A stretch of 64,000 nucleotides of DNA from JANYHH01 sp965249745 (GTDB taxonomy: Bacteria; Deinococcota; Deinococci; Deinococcales; JAAFIG01): NCBI GenBank assembly GCA_965249745.1, contig OZ252252.1:3658001-3722000 (forward strand), given 5' to 3'. Positions 8,058-16,489 of the stretch are shown here, piece by piece (position 1 is the stretch's first letter; every line of letters starts with the position of its first letter). Both the position numbers and the translations under genes were made by a program. The notes beneath the pieces were generated by a model that saw nothing but the letters and a program-made list of their open reading frames with translations, made no database searches and was not told the DNA's origin.

Positions 8058-8946
8058 GCGCACCCCAGAGGGCCGCTCGTCGCCCAAGCCGCGCCCGCTG
8101 AAGGCGTACGCTGCCGCGCGGGTTGGGTCGCCTGAGATGCGCTAGCACGGTTTGTTCCAACGCCTCGAACGGATAGTCCGCCATGTCTGGCAGGCCGCCG
8201 CCGATCACGGCCACTTCAGGGTCGAATAGGTTGATGGCCGTCGCCAGCGCGTACGCCTCGTCGCGCACGAATTCTGCCAGTGCCCGCTCAAGGTCTGGGT
8301 TGGTGTGGCGCTCCGCGAACAGCGCCGCGACCGCGATCCCGTGACGCTCCGCCAGTTCGCGCAGGGTGTGACCGCAGGCGTAGGCTTCCAAGCAATCCAG
8401 ATTGCCGCAAACGCAACGCCGCCCTTCACTCCGTACGGGAATGTGCCCGAGTTCCAGCCCCGCGCCGCTGTGGCCGCGATGAAGTTCCCCGGCGTTCAGC
8501 CAGGCCGCGCCAACACCCGTGCCGAAGAATACGCCAAGCACGCTACGTGAGCCACGCGCAGCCCCGGCTCTGGCCTCGCCGAGCAGCAATAGGTTGATGT
8601 CCCGCTCCAAGAAGACCGGAACCCGCAAGGTCGCACCAAGTTCACGACCCAGGGCGCGACCCTCGAGTTGCGGGATGTTCGGACTGGAGAGCACGGTTTG
8701 CAGATCGAGCGACAGGCTGGTCGGTACCCCGAGGACGGCGGCCTCCACCGTCAACCCGAGTTCGTTGGCGTAGTCCGTGAGCAGCTTGCCCAGGGCGGCC
8801 GCCGGGTCCGCGACTCGCAAGACCTCCGACGAAACACTGCGCTCCGAGTCTGCCAGCAGACCGCGCTCCAGATGCCCGAGGGCAATCTTGGTACCGCCGA
8901 TATCGGCCACGATGACCGATGCCAATGTTGGGTCGAACTCGAGCAT
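8029..8946 (-). CDS. ROK-family sugar kinase
   Basis: Protein of 305 residues with the N-terminal phosphate loop VADIGGTKIALG (about 13-24) and the ROK signature, including the zinc-binding CVCGNLDCLE (about 178-187, Cys-x-Cys-Gly spacing) and GHSGAGLELGHIPV with the catalytic-site Glu-x2-His region. No DNA-binding domain is present, so this is a kinase (glucokinase, allokinase or similar) rather than a repressor. Family members phosphorylate hexoses at O6 in the cytoplasm. It lies divergent to a ROK repressor and an ABC sugar importer, and probably acts on the imported sugar; exact specificity cannot be read. Confidence 0.85.
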   Translation of the reverse strand: MLEFDPTLASVIVADIGGTKIALGHLERGLLADSERSVSSEVLRVADPAAALGKLLTDYANELGLTVEAAVLGVPTSLSLDLQTVLSSPNIPQLEGRALGRELGATLRVPVFLERDINLLLLGEARAGAARGSRSVLGVFFGTGVGAAWLNAGELHRGHSGAGLELGHIPVRSEGRRCVCGNLDCLEAYACGHTLRELAERHGIAVAALFAERHTNPDLERALAEFVRDEAYALATAINLFDPEVAVIGGGLPDMADYPFEALEQTVLAHLRRPNPRGSVRLQRARLGRRAALWGALSLLERQAL

Positions 8947-9024
8947 GAAGGCTTCACGCTACCCGATTTTCGCGGTTTGGCAAGGCTGACTGCGAATCTA
9001 AACCCGGAATCCTGATTCGCTCCC

Positions 9025-9053
9025 TTGACGACTTTGTTAGAAAGGTTTACTAT
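9025..9053 (+). promoter_or_regulatory. Promoter of the ROK repressor gene with AT-rich operator-like spacer
   Basis: TTGACG (9025-9030), 17-bp spacer, TACTAT (9048-9053). The spacer TTTGTTAGAAAGGTTTAC resembles the A/T-rich dyads bound by XylR/NagC-type ROK repressors, so autoregulation is plausible. GAAAGG upstream of ATG 9083 serves as ribosome site. Confidence 0.65.
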
Positions 9054-9082
9054 CTGTCCCACATCACAACCGAAAGGTCACC

Positions 9083-10351
9083 ATGCTCGAGCGAGCCAGT
9101 CAATCTGTGCGCTTTCACCCTCGTGTCGTTTCCAGCCCCTTTCAGGGCGGACGTCCCGAGGACGTGCGACGCAACAACCGCGCCCTAGCGCTTGAATTGC
9201 TACGCGAACAGGCGCGTAGCCGGACTGAGCTAGCGAGAGCCATGCAGCTCTCCAAACCTGCCCTGGGCGATCTGGTATCCGATTTGATCCAGAGCGGTTT
9301 GGTCCTGGAACGCGCCCCGACCCCGACTTTCAGAGGGCGTCACCCGGCCCCCCTGGAAATCAACCGCGACCGCTTCCACGTGATCGGCGTGGACGTAGCC
9401 GTGAGCGGTCTGGAACTCGGGTTATTCGATGCCGTGGGGCAACCGCTCGAGATTCAACGGACGGAGTTACCGGTCGGGACGGGCCGCGAAGCCGTTTACG
9501 CCACCGTGCTGAACGAGGTCAGTCAGTTCAACGCACGCTCAAAACGGCAAACCCGGATTCCGCTCGCGGCCGTGGGCGTGACCGCGCCGGGACCGATTGA
9601 TGCCCGGAGCGGCACGGTGCTGGGGCCGCCGAATTTCTCGGACCTCGGCGGGTTAGATCTGGCGGTGCGTTTGGAGCGCGACCTCAACATACCGGTGCGT
9701 TTGGAGCGCGATGCCACGGCCGCCGCGACTGCCTATCTGAACCGCACACGACTGGAACGCTTCGTGTACATCCTGCTGACGAGCGGCATCGGAGCCAGCA
9801 TCGTCATCAACCGCGAGGTTCACCGAGGTGAGCACGGCTTCGCCGGGGAGTTCGGACACGTCAGCGTGGACCGCGACGGGGCGCGTTGCGCCTGCGGTAA
9901 TTGCGGTTGCGTCGAAGGGCTAGCTGGGTCCAAAGCCATCGAAACGGAGTACGCGGCAACCCACAAAACGCTGGTCTCCAAAACCGTGCTCGAGATCGCC
10001 GCCCTGGCCCGAGGCGGAGACGCCCTAGCAACCCACAGCTTCGAGGCCGCCGGGAAGGCCCTCGGTGTGGCCGCTGTCAGTCTGGTCAATCTGCTGGACC
10101 CAGCCGCGCTCGTGCTGGGCGGACCCGGCGCGGCCTGGGCGGATCTGCTGCTGCCCGCCATGCGAGAACAGCTCGAGGAGCGAGCCTACCCGTTTTTGGA
10201 CTGGGGGGCACGCCTGCCGGTATTGATTGCCCCCGTGGAACTGCACGTTTCAGCGGGGGCTGCCGAGTGCGTGCTGAAAGCGATTCAACGCTCCAAAATT
10301 CCCGTCCCAGCCTTACCGACAGCCGTGCGAACGGAGGTGGTCATGACCTGA
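9083..10351 (+). CDS. ROK-family transcriptional repressor (XylR/NagC type)
   Basis: Protein of 422 residues: an N-terminal winged helix-turn-helix (about 25-85; RRNNRALALELLREQ and SRTELARAMQLSKPALGDLVSDLI) followed by a ROK sugar-binding domain with GVTAPGPID, GEHGFAGEFGHVSVD and the full zinc motif CACGNCGCVE. Such repressors release DNA when they bind the inducing sugar or its phosphate. It sits between the divergent ROK kinase and the ABC importer/aldolase genes and is the obvious regulator for them. A good promoter lies at 9025-9053 and a ribosome site at about 9072-9077. Confidence 0.9.
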   Translation: MLERASQSVRFHPRVVSSPFQGGRPEDVRRNNRALALELLREQARSRTELARAMQLSKPALGDLVSDLIQSGLVLERAPTPTFRGRHPAPLEINRDRFHVIGVDVAVSGLELGLFDAVGQPLEIQRTELPVGTGREAVYATVLNEVSQFNARSKRQTRIPLAAVGVTAPGPIDARSGTVLGPPNFSDLGGLDLAVRLERDLNIPVRLERDATAAATAYLNRTRLERFVYILLTSGIGASIVINREVHRGEHGFAGEFGHVSVDRDGARCACGNCGCVEGLAGSKAIETEYAATHKTLVSKTVLEIAALARGGDALATHSFEAAGKALGVAAVSLVNLLDPAALVLGGPGAAWADLLLPAMREQLEERAYPFLDWGARLPVLIAPVELHVSAGAAECVLKAIQRSKIPVPALPTAVRTEVVMT

Positions 10352-10570
10352 TGAAGTTCTCGTGACCCTCGAGCACGCCTCGAGTTGGGGCTTTCGCTCG
10401 GATTCCTCTCCCGGAAGCCGTGACTCGACAAACAGTTCGCCCAGCACGACCTTAGGGATGAAGGGGTAATTCGGTTACCGCGCGCTTGCGTCATAGACAG
10501 ACGTCATTGGCTCGAGACGTGAAGCTGTACAAGCCGAACTCCGTCGTTCATCCGAACCCTCAGGAGATCT

Positions 10571-11548
10571 ATGAAAAACACAATTTTGGCCGCGTTCGGT
10601 CTCGCCGCTCTGGCCACCCTGATGCCCAGTTCAGTCGCCCAGAAGAACTACCGCATCACACTAATTCCGGGTCTGACGACCGACGGTTTTTACATCACCA
10701 TGCGTAAGGGCGCGGAGGAATCCGCTAAGAAGCTCGGCGTGACCTTAGACTTCCAGGGCGCACCGGATTTCAATCCCGTGACCCAGGTTCCGGTGCTGAA
10801 CGCGGTCATCGCCCGCAAACCCGACGCGATTCTGATCGCGCCGACCGACAAGCAGCAACTGATTGCCCCGCTGAAAAAGGCGGCCGACGCGGGCATCAAG
10901 GTCATCACCGTGGACACGTTTATCGGCACGGACGGCAAGTACCAAACCGGTTCCGGCAACGCCGACTTCCCGCTCTCCTACGTCTCGAGCGACAACGTTG
11001 AAGGTGGCCGTGTGGCCGCCCGAGCGCTGGCGGACGCAATCGGGAAGAAGGGTAAGGTTTACGTCTCTAACGTCAAGCCGGGCATCAGCACGACCGATCA
11101 GCGCGAGCAGGGCTTCAAAGAGGAAATGAAGAAATACCCGAACATCACCGTGCTGGAAACCCAGTTCAACGACGACGATGCCAACAAGGCCGCCAGCCAG
11201 TTCGCGGCCGTGCTAGCCCGCAACAGCGACCTCGCCGGGGTCTTCGGCGCGAACCTGTTCAGCGCCCAAGGGGCCGCCAACGGCGTCAAGGCCGCCAAGA
11301 AAAGCGGCATCGTCAACATCGTTGCCTTCGACGCGCCGGAAAGCATTGTCAACGACATCAAGAGCGGCACGATTGATATCGCCATCGCACAGCACCCCGC
11401 CGAGATGGGCAGCGTCGGCGTGGAATACGCCGTGAAAGCACTGAACGGAGAGAAAGTCCCGACCCGCTACGGCACCGGCTACACGATCATGAACAAGGGC
11501 AACATTGACGACCCAGCCGTACAGAAGTTCATTTACTCGAGCAAGTAA
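10571..11548 (+). CDS. Periplasmic sugar-binding protein (ribose/RbsB class)
   Basis: Peripla_BP_4-type solute receptor of 325 residues. The first 23 residues form a Sec signal peptide ending at VAQ before KNYRITLIPG. Two alternating alpha/beta lobes follow, with KPDAILIAPTDKQQLIAPLKKAADAG-type and VITVDTFI strands as in ribose-, allose- or galactose-binding proteins. AGGAG lies 5 nt before the ATG. It is the first gene of the importer set; the permease follows after 174 bp containing a strong hairpin. The ligand is unknown; a pentose or hexose is expected. Confidence 0.9.
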   Translation: MKNTILAAFGLAALATLMPSSVAQKNYRITLIPGLTTDGFYITMRKGAEESAKKLGVTLDFQGAPDFNPVTQVPVLNAVIARKPDAILIAPTDKQQLIAPLKKAADAGIKVITVDTFIGTDGKYQTGSGNADFPLSYVSSDNVEGGRVAARALADAIGKKGKVYVSNVKPGISTTDQREQGFKEEMKKYPNITVLETQFNDDDANKAASQFAAVLARNSDLAGVFGANLFSAQGAANGVKAAKKSGIVNIVAFDAPESIVNDIKSGTIDIAIAQHPAEMGSVGVEYAVKALNGEKVPTRYGTGYTIMNKGNIDDPAVQKFIYSSK

Positions 11549-11558
11549 AGCCCAATCT

Positions 11559-11584
11559 GGTTGGCGGGAGAACTCCCGCCAACC
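11559..11584 (+). terminator. Intercistronic stem-loop after the sugar-binding protein gene
   Basis: GGTTGGCGGGAG (11559-11570) pairs perfectly with CTCCCGCCAACC (11573-11584). It lies 11 nt after the stop codon and lacks a T-run, so it more likely protects the upstream mRNA or attenuates than terminates fully. Such hairpins commonly let binding proteins be made in excess over the permease. Confidence 0.7.
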
Positions 11585-11722
11585 AACCTCGAGCGCCAAG
11601 CCTCGAGACCAGCCTCAAGAAGCTGAGCTGGAAACGCCTGCGACCCGAACTCTTTTAGAGGGACAACATCGGATGACGAACTCTTTTCTCGTTCTCAAAA
11701 TGACTCGAAGCCTGAGACTCAC

Positions 11723-12745
11723 GTGAGCTTAGCCACGCCGAAAAGCCCAATCCGGCCCGAAGGCTCGAGCCTGCTGAGGGTCGTGACGAACCTCTGGTCG
11801 TACCTGTTCCTCGTCTTGCTGTGCATCTTTTTCGAGGTCTGGGGCAGGGCCGCCTACGGGTCATCGTTCATTTTGAACCTCAACAATTTGCAGAGCATTC
11901 TGCTGGCCACCGTGCAGCCATTGCTGCTGGCGCTCGGACTGACGCTCGTCATTATCGCGGGCGGGATTGACCTCTCGGTCGGGTTCACCGTCGGGTTGGC
12001 GGCGGTCGTGGCCGCCAGATTGATGCAACTATTGGACCCGAGCCTGCCACCGCTGCTGTCGTTTCTGATCGCGGTCGCCGTTTCCCTGGTGGCCGCGATG
12101 GGCGTCGGACTGGTCAACGGAGCGCTCGTGGCGCGGCTGAACGTGCCGCCGTTCATCGGGACGCTGGGCATGTACGGAATTGCCAGGGGACTCGGGTTCC
12201 TGACCGCTGAGGGCACGACCGTGCCGACCACCAACCCGGTCAACAGCAGCTTCGGCAACGACTCCCTCTTTGGCATCCTGCCGATCCCCGTGCTGGTCAC
12301 GGCTCTGATCGTGCTACTAATGCATTACATCCTCTCGAGGACGCGCTTCGGGCAGTACACCTACGCGATTGGCGGCAACCGCAACGCCGCGATTCGGGCG
12401 GGCATCAACGTTTCAAGGCACACGATCATGCTCTACACGCTGACGGCACTCTTGGCGGGCGTGGCCGGAGCGATTTACACCGGGCGCTTCACGGCGGGCG
12501 CGGCCCAGGCGGGCGAACCGACACTGTTGGACGCGATTGCGGCCGTGGTGATCGGCGGGGCTAGCCTGTTCGGTGGCGAGGGCACGATTCGCGGCACGGT
12601 CATCGGGTCGCTGATTATTGCGATCATTCAGTTCGGGTTGGTCTTCATCAATGTACCCCCGTTCTGGCAGTTCATCGCCGTGGGCAGCGTCATCATCGTG
12701 TCGGTGCTGGTAGATCAGGCGCGGCGCAGTGTGGTGAAAACATGA
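11723..12745 (+). CDS. Sugar ABC transporter permease (RbsC class)
   Basis: Integral inner-membrane protein of 340 residues of the BPD_transp_2 family, with about eight to ten hydrophobic helices. Family hallmarks seen are GLTLVIIAGGIDLSVG (about 70-85), GALVARLNVPPFIGTLGM and the cytoplasmic coupling segment YAIGGNRNAAIRAGINV. The GTG start at 11723 has a weak ribosome site. Its end overlaps the ATPase gene start by 4 bp (ATGA), showing a shared operon. Forms the channel for the sugar delivered by the upstream binding protein. Confidence 0.9.
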   Translation: MSLATPKSPIRPEGSSLLRVVTNLWSYLFLVLLCIFFEVWGRAAYGSSFILNLNNLQSILLATVQPLLLALGLTLVIIAGGIDLSVGFTVGLAAVVAARLMQLLDPSLPPLLSFLIAVAVSLVAAMGVGLVNGALVARLNVPPFIGTLGMYGIARGLGFLTAEGTTVPTTNPVNSSFGNDSLFGILPIPVLVTALIVLLMHYILSRTRFGQYTYAIGGNRNAAIRAGINVSRHTIMLYTLTALLAGVAGAIYTGRFTAGAAQAGEPTLLDAIAAVVIGGASLFGGEGTIRGTVIGSLIIAIIQFGLVFINVPPFWQFIAVGSVIIVSVLVDQARRSVVKT

Positions 12746-13548
12746 GTGGTGAAAACACGAGTCGTGAAAATATGGCCGGACAGGAAATGCCACACGCCCA
12801 CGATCCAGTCTCGAGCGCGCCGATTCTCGAGGTGCAGAACCTGACGAAGCGCTTCGGAGGGGTGACGGCGCTGGAGAACGTCAGCTTCAAGCTCTATCCC
12901 GGTGAGGTGCTGGCGCTGGCTGGGGACAACGGGGCGGGCAAAAGCACCCTCATCAAATGCATCAGCGGCGCACACCAACCGAGCGACGGCAAAATCATCT
13001 TTGAGAGGCAGGAAGTCGTGATAGACGACCCGCAAGCCTCGCGCGCACTGGGGATCGAGACGATCTATCAGGATCTAGCGCTGGCGGATAACTTGGATGT
13101 CGGCTCCAACGTCTTTCTGGGGCGCGAACGGATGCGCAAGATCTGGGGTGTCTTTCCGGCGCTGGACCGGGTATCCATGCGCGAGGATAGCCGCGCGGTG
13201 CTCGAGACGTTGGACATTCATACCAGCTTGGAGCGCCCCGTGCGCGACCTGTCCGGCGGTCAACGGCAGGCGGTGGCGATTGGGCGGGCGATCTTCTGGA
13301 AGGCGCGGCTCCTCATCATGGACGAGCCGACGGCCGCCCTGGGCGTGCCAGAGCAGCGCAAGGTCGTGGAACTGATTCATAAACTCAAAGCCCAGGGCGT
13401 GGCAATCATCTTTATCAGCCACAACCTGGGCGACATCTTTGCCGTCTCCGACCGCATTCTAGTCTTGCGGCGCGGCGTGACCGCCGGGGAGCGGCGAATC
13501 GCGGACACCAACGGCGACGAGGTGGTCAAGCTGATGGTCGGCGCGTGA
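12742..13548 (+). CDS. Sugar ABC transporter ATPase, single-cassette (FrcA type)
   Basis: Protein of 268 residues with one nucleotide-binding domain: Walker A GDNGAGKST at 61-69, signature LSGGQRQ near 171 and Walker B LLIMDEP near 190, then the H-loop FISHNL. Ribose-type importers usually use a double-cassette protein of about 500 residues (RbsA); the single-cassette form matches FrcA-like transporters, where it would act as a homodimer. The first 25 residues are a low-complexity tail. The stop overlaps the next gene start as GTGA. Confidence 0.9.
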   Translation: MSGENTSRENMAGQEMPHAHDPVSSAPILEVQNLTKRFGGVTALENVSFKLYPGEVLALAGDNGAGKSTLIKCISGAHQPSDGKIIFERQEVVIDDPQASRALGIETIYQDLALADNLDVGSNVFLGRERMRKIWGVFPALDRVSMREDSRAVLETLDIHTSLERPVRDLSGGQRQAVAIGRAIFWKARLLIMDEPTAALGVPEQRKVVELIHKLKAQGVAIIFISHNLGDIFAVSDRILVLRRGVTAGERRIADTNGDEVVKLMVGA

Positions 13549-14468
13549 CAAAGACAGCCGCGATTCTTAGCAGCGGCGGCGACGCGCCCGGTATCAACGC
13601 CGCCGTCTGGGCTGCGACCGCCCAGCTCGAGTTGTCCGGCTGGCGGGCGCTGGGCGTGCAGAACGGGTTCGCGGGTCTGCTGCGCGGCGAATTCATAGAG
13701 TTGCAAGCCGCTCAAACCCTGCGGCACGCTCGGCTCGGCGGGTCGTTTCTGGGAACCTCTAGGGTGTCGGATTTCGCCTCGCAAATCCGAACGGCCGCTC
13801 AGCAACTCGAGCGGGCCGGGGTGTCACATCTGCTGGTGCTGGGCGGCAACGGTTCGTTGCGCGGTGCGGCCGCCCTGGAACAGGCCGGGGTGCGCGTTGT
13901 GGGACTGCCCGCGACGATTGACAACGACGTGGCGGGGTCGGAGGACAGCCTCGGGTTCGATAGCGCGGTGACGTTGGGATTGTTTCTGCTGGACGCTTTC
14001 CGCGATACGCTGGAAGCCCTGCCGCGCCTCGGGGCCTTAGAAACCCTCGGCGGCGACACGGGTTTTCTGGCCGAGCGCATCGGCCGGGTCGGCGGGGCGG
14101 ACGCGATCCTGGTTCCCGAACAGCCGCTCACGGCGGACGAACTCGAGGCGAGCGTCCGGCGAGGCTTGACGCGCCAAGGCTTCGCGCTCGTCGTGGCCAG
14201 CGAGGGCTACCCCGAGTTGGAGGGTGTGCTGCGCCACCTCGAGACTCGCCTCGGCGGACGACTGCGCTTCTCCCGACCGTCGCACGCGATGCGCGGCGGA
14301 CGACCGAGCGCCCACGATCGCCACCTGGCGCTGAAGCTGGGACAAGCGGGCGCGGATGCTCTCGTCTCCGATCAAACGGGCCTGATTGCCTGGCGGGGGG
14401 GTCGCACGGTGCGGCTCGGGTTTCGTGACCTGCCAGAAGTCAAACCGTTTAGCCCTGAACAAAACTAA
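13545..14468 (+). CDS. PfkA-family phosphofructokinase-like kinase, divergent
   Basis: Protein of 307 residues colinear with ATP-dependent 6-phosphofructokinase: SSGGDAPGINAA at 9-20, the GGSFLGTSR segment, TIDND near 124 (catalytic Asp kept) and HAMRGGRPSAHDR in place of the usual HIQRGG motif. Two odd points: the Mg-binding GGDG motif reads GGNGS, and the usual MGR of the ATP site reads LGG. It may use another phosphosugar or phosphoryl donor. It follows the ABC ATPase gene with GTGA overlap and precedes a class II aldolase, so phosphorylation then aldol cleavage of the imported sugar is the likely job. Confidence 0.75.
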   Translation: MTKTAAILSSGGDAPGINAAVWAATAQLELSGWRALGVQNGFAGLLRGEFIELQAAQTLRHARLGGSFLGTSRVSDFASQIRTAAQQLERAGVSHLLVLGGNGSLRGAAALEQAGVRVVGLPATIDNDVAGSEDSLGFDSAVTLGLFLLDAFRDTLEALPRLGALETLGGDTGFLAERIGRVGGADAILVPEQPLTADELEASVRRGLTRQGFALVVASEGYPELEGVLRHLETRLGGRLRFSRPSHAMRGGRPSAHDRHLALKLGQAGADALVSDQTGLIAWRGGRTVRLGFRDLPEVKPFSPEQN

Positions 14469-14489
14469 TTTCACCCGGAGGTTCCACCC

Positions 14490-15335
14490 ATGCCGCTCGT
14501 CACCTGTCTCGAGATTCTGCGCCCCGCCCGCCAGCACGGTTACGCCGTCGGCGCGTTCAACTGCATCAACCTGGAATATGTGCGCGGCGTGGTCAACGCG
14601 GCCGAGTCTATTGGCTGCCCGGTCATCGTGGCACTCACGCCGGGCGCACTGAAATACAGCGGCTGGGACGCCCTACCCGCCGCCGTGCGCGGCATCGCGG
14701 CGAACTCAAAGTTACAGATCGCGCTGCACCTCGATCACGGCACGAGTTTAGAAGAGGTACAACACGCCGCCGACACCGGGTTCTCCAGCATCATGATTGA
14801 CGGCGCGGCGCTCCCCTACGACGAGAACGTGCGAATCACCCGGGCCGCCGCCGAGATCGCGCATCGGGCGGGCGCGAGTCTCGAGGGGGAGCTGGGCGAG
14901 ATCGGCGGGCAGGAGGAAGAAATCGTCTCCGGCGGGGTGCTGACCGATCCGGCGGCCGTGCCCGGCTTCGTGACCGACACGGAGCTGGACGTGCTCGCCA
15001 CGAGCTTCGGCAGCGTCCACCAGAAAGCCTCCAGGGATGCCGCGCTGGACCTCGAGCGACTGGAACGAATCGCGGCCGCGACAAGTGCGCCGCTCGTCTT
15101 GCACGGCGGCAGCGGCGTCCCGGACGACGGGCTTCGCGCGGCGATCGCGCGCGGCGTCGCCAAGGTCAATGTCGGCACGGAACTGCAACGCACCTTTTCA
15201 CGGGCGCTCCGAACGGCGGCGATGGCTCACCCGGACGAGTGGGACACGCGCAAACTGCTCTCCCCCGCCCGGCTGGCGCTGGAACAACTCGTCAAAACCC
15301 GGCTCGAGGTGCTGAGTCAGGGCTTGCCGCGCTAG
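14490..15335 (+). CDS. Class II fructose/tagatose-bisphosphate aldolase-type enzyme
   Basis: Zn-dependent aldolase of 281 residues (FbaA/GatY/KbaY family). Seen are LHLDHG with the catalytic Asp and a zinc His near 90, IMIDGAALPYDENV, the EGELGEIGG strand-helix, FGSVHQ and VLHGGSGVP carrying further zinc His residues, and KVNVGTELQ near the phosphate site. Splits a ketose 1,6-bisphosphate into dihydroxyacetone phosphate and an aldehyde. CGGAGG precedes ATG 14490. It lies 21 bp after the PfkA-like gene. Fructose or tagatose bisphosphate cannot be told apart by eye. Confidence 0.88.
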   Translation: MPLVTCLEILRPARQHGYAVGAFNCINLEYVRGVVNAAESIGCPVIVALTPGALKYSGWDALPAAVRGIAANSKLQIALHLDHGTSLEEVQHAADTGFSSIMIDGAALPYDENVRITRAAAEIAHRAGASLEGELGEIGGQEEEIVSGGVLTDPAAVPGFVTDTELDVLATSFGSVHQKASRDAALDLERLERIAAATSAPLVLHGGSGVPDDGLRAAIARGVAKVNVGTELQRTFSRALRTAAMAHPDEWDTRKLLSPARLALEQLVKTRLEVLSQGLPR

Positions 15336-15652
15336 ACGCGGCTCAGCGATCTTCTTGGAGCTGGGACAGTCGGACTCGAGCCAAAGCAATCGCACAGGGA
15401 CAGTACCCTCGTAGCACGGCCGTGCGCCCAGCCCGCGGTTTGCCCCACAATAATGCAGCCAGAAATTCTCGAGATCAACCAAACCATCCTGTTAGACACG
15501 GCTAGCGACAGCCGCACTCGAGCCTGCGCGCTCGGGATTGAAGACGTGTCAGAATCGGCGCGAGCAACTCAGTTCACGAAAGAGAACCCGAACGCCTCGA
15601 GCCTCACTCCCTCGAGTCATGCCCGAGCATCCAAACTCCCCGGAGGTTTCAC
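15336..15652 (+). other. 317-bp intergenic stretch inside the sugar operon
   Basis: No convincing gene. It holds six CTCGAG sites and a 12-bp palindrome GCACGGCCGTGC (15414-15425). CGGAGG at 15641-15646 is the ribosome site of the next gene. An internal promoter may lie here but none is clear. Confidence 0.5.
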
Positions 15653-16489
15653 GTGTCGGTTGAACCCAGATTGAATCGCCTATTCGCGTCCGACGGCAAG
15701 TGCTTCGATGTCGCCATTGACCACGGGTTCTTCGGTGAGCGCGCCTTTTTGAGCGGTATCGAGGACATGGAACGCGCCGTGCAAACTGTGGTTCACGCCG
15801 CGCCGGACGCGGTGCAGCTCACGGTCGGGCAAGCTAAGAAACTGCAACGCATCCGTGGTCCAAAACCCGCCTTGGTACTTCGCACCGATGTCGCCAACGT
15901 CTACGGCTCGAGCCTGCCCAGCATCCTGTTTAGCGAGGTCATCCACGAACCGCTCGAGCAGGCGCTTCGTCTGGATGCGGCTTGCGTCGTGGTGAACCTG
16001 TTCATGCTGCCCGACCAACCCGAGGTTCACCGCGCCTGCATCCAGAATATTTTGCAATTGAAACCCGCCTGCGAGCGCCTCGGGATGCCGCTGATGATTG
16101 AACCCTTGGTGATGCGCGACAACGCCTCGGCGGGCGGCTACACCGTGGACGGCAATTTAGAGAAAATTGTGCCACTCGTGCGGCAGGCGGTCGAACTCGG
16201 CGCGGACATTATCAAGGCTGATCCCTGCGATGACCCGAGTCAATACAGTGAAGTCATCCGCATCGCCGGGGAAATTCCGGTTCTGGTGCGGGGCGGCGGG
16301 CGGGCGACCGACACGGAAATCTTGGAGCGGACGTTCACGCTGATGGGACAGGGTGCGAAGGGGATTGTCTACGGCCGCAACGTCATTCAGCATCACGATC
16401 CGGCCGGGATGACTCGAGCACTGATGGGGATCGTGCATCAAACCATGTCCGCCGCCCACGCGGGCAGCCTGATTGCGAGCGCCTCGTGA
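15653..16489 (+). CDS. DhnA/DeoC-LacD-type class I aldolase
   Basis: TIM-barrel aldolase of 278 residues. IDHGF near 23-27, QLTVGQAK, MIEPLVMR and the Schiff-base strand ADIIKADPC (Lys near residue 185) and VRGGGRATD phosphate site match the archaeal-type class I fructose-bisphosphate aldolase/LsrF/LacD/YihT group. It would cleave a phosphorylated ketose to a three-carbon phosphate plus an aldehyde. The GTG start has CGGAGG 6 nt upstream; the stop overlaps the next start. A second aldolase next to a class II enzyme suggests a different substrate for each. Confidence 0.8.
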   Translation: MSVEPRLNRLFASDGKCFDVAIDHGFFGERAFLSGIEDMERAVQTVVHAAPDAVQLTVGQAKKLQRIRGPKPALVLRTDVANVYGSSLPSILFSEVIHEPLEQALRLDAACVVVNLFMLPDQPEVHRACIQNILQLKPACERLGMPLMIEPLVMRDNASAGGYTVDGNLEKIVPLVRQAVELGADIIKADPCDDPSQYSEVIRIAGEIPVLVRGGGRATDTEILERTFTLMGQGAKGIVYGRNVIQHHDPAGMTRALMGIVHQTMSAAHAGSLIASAS

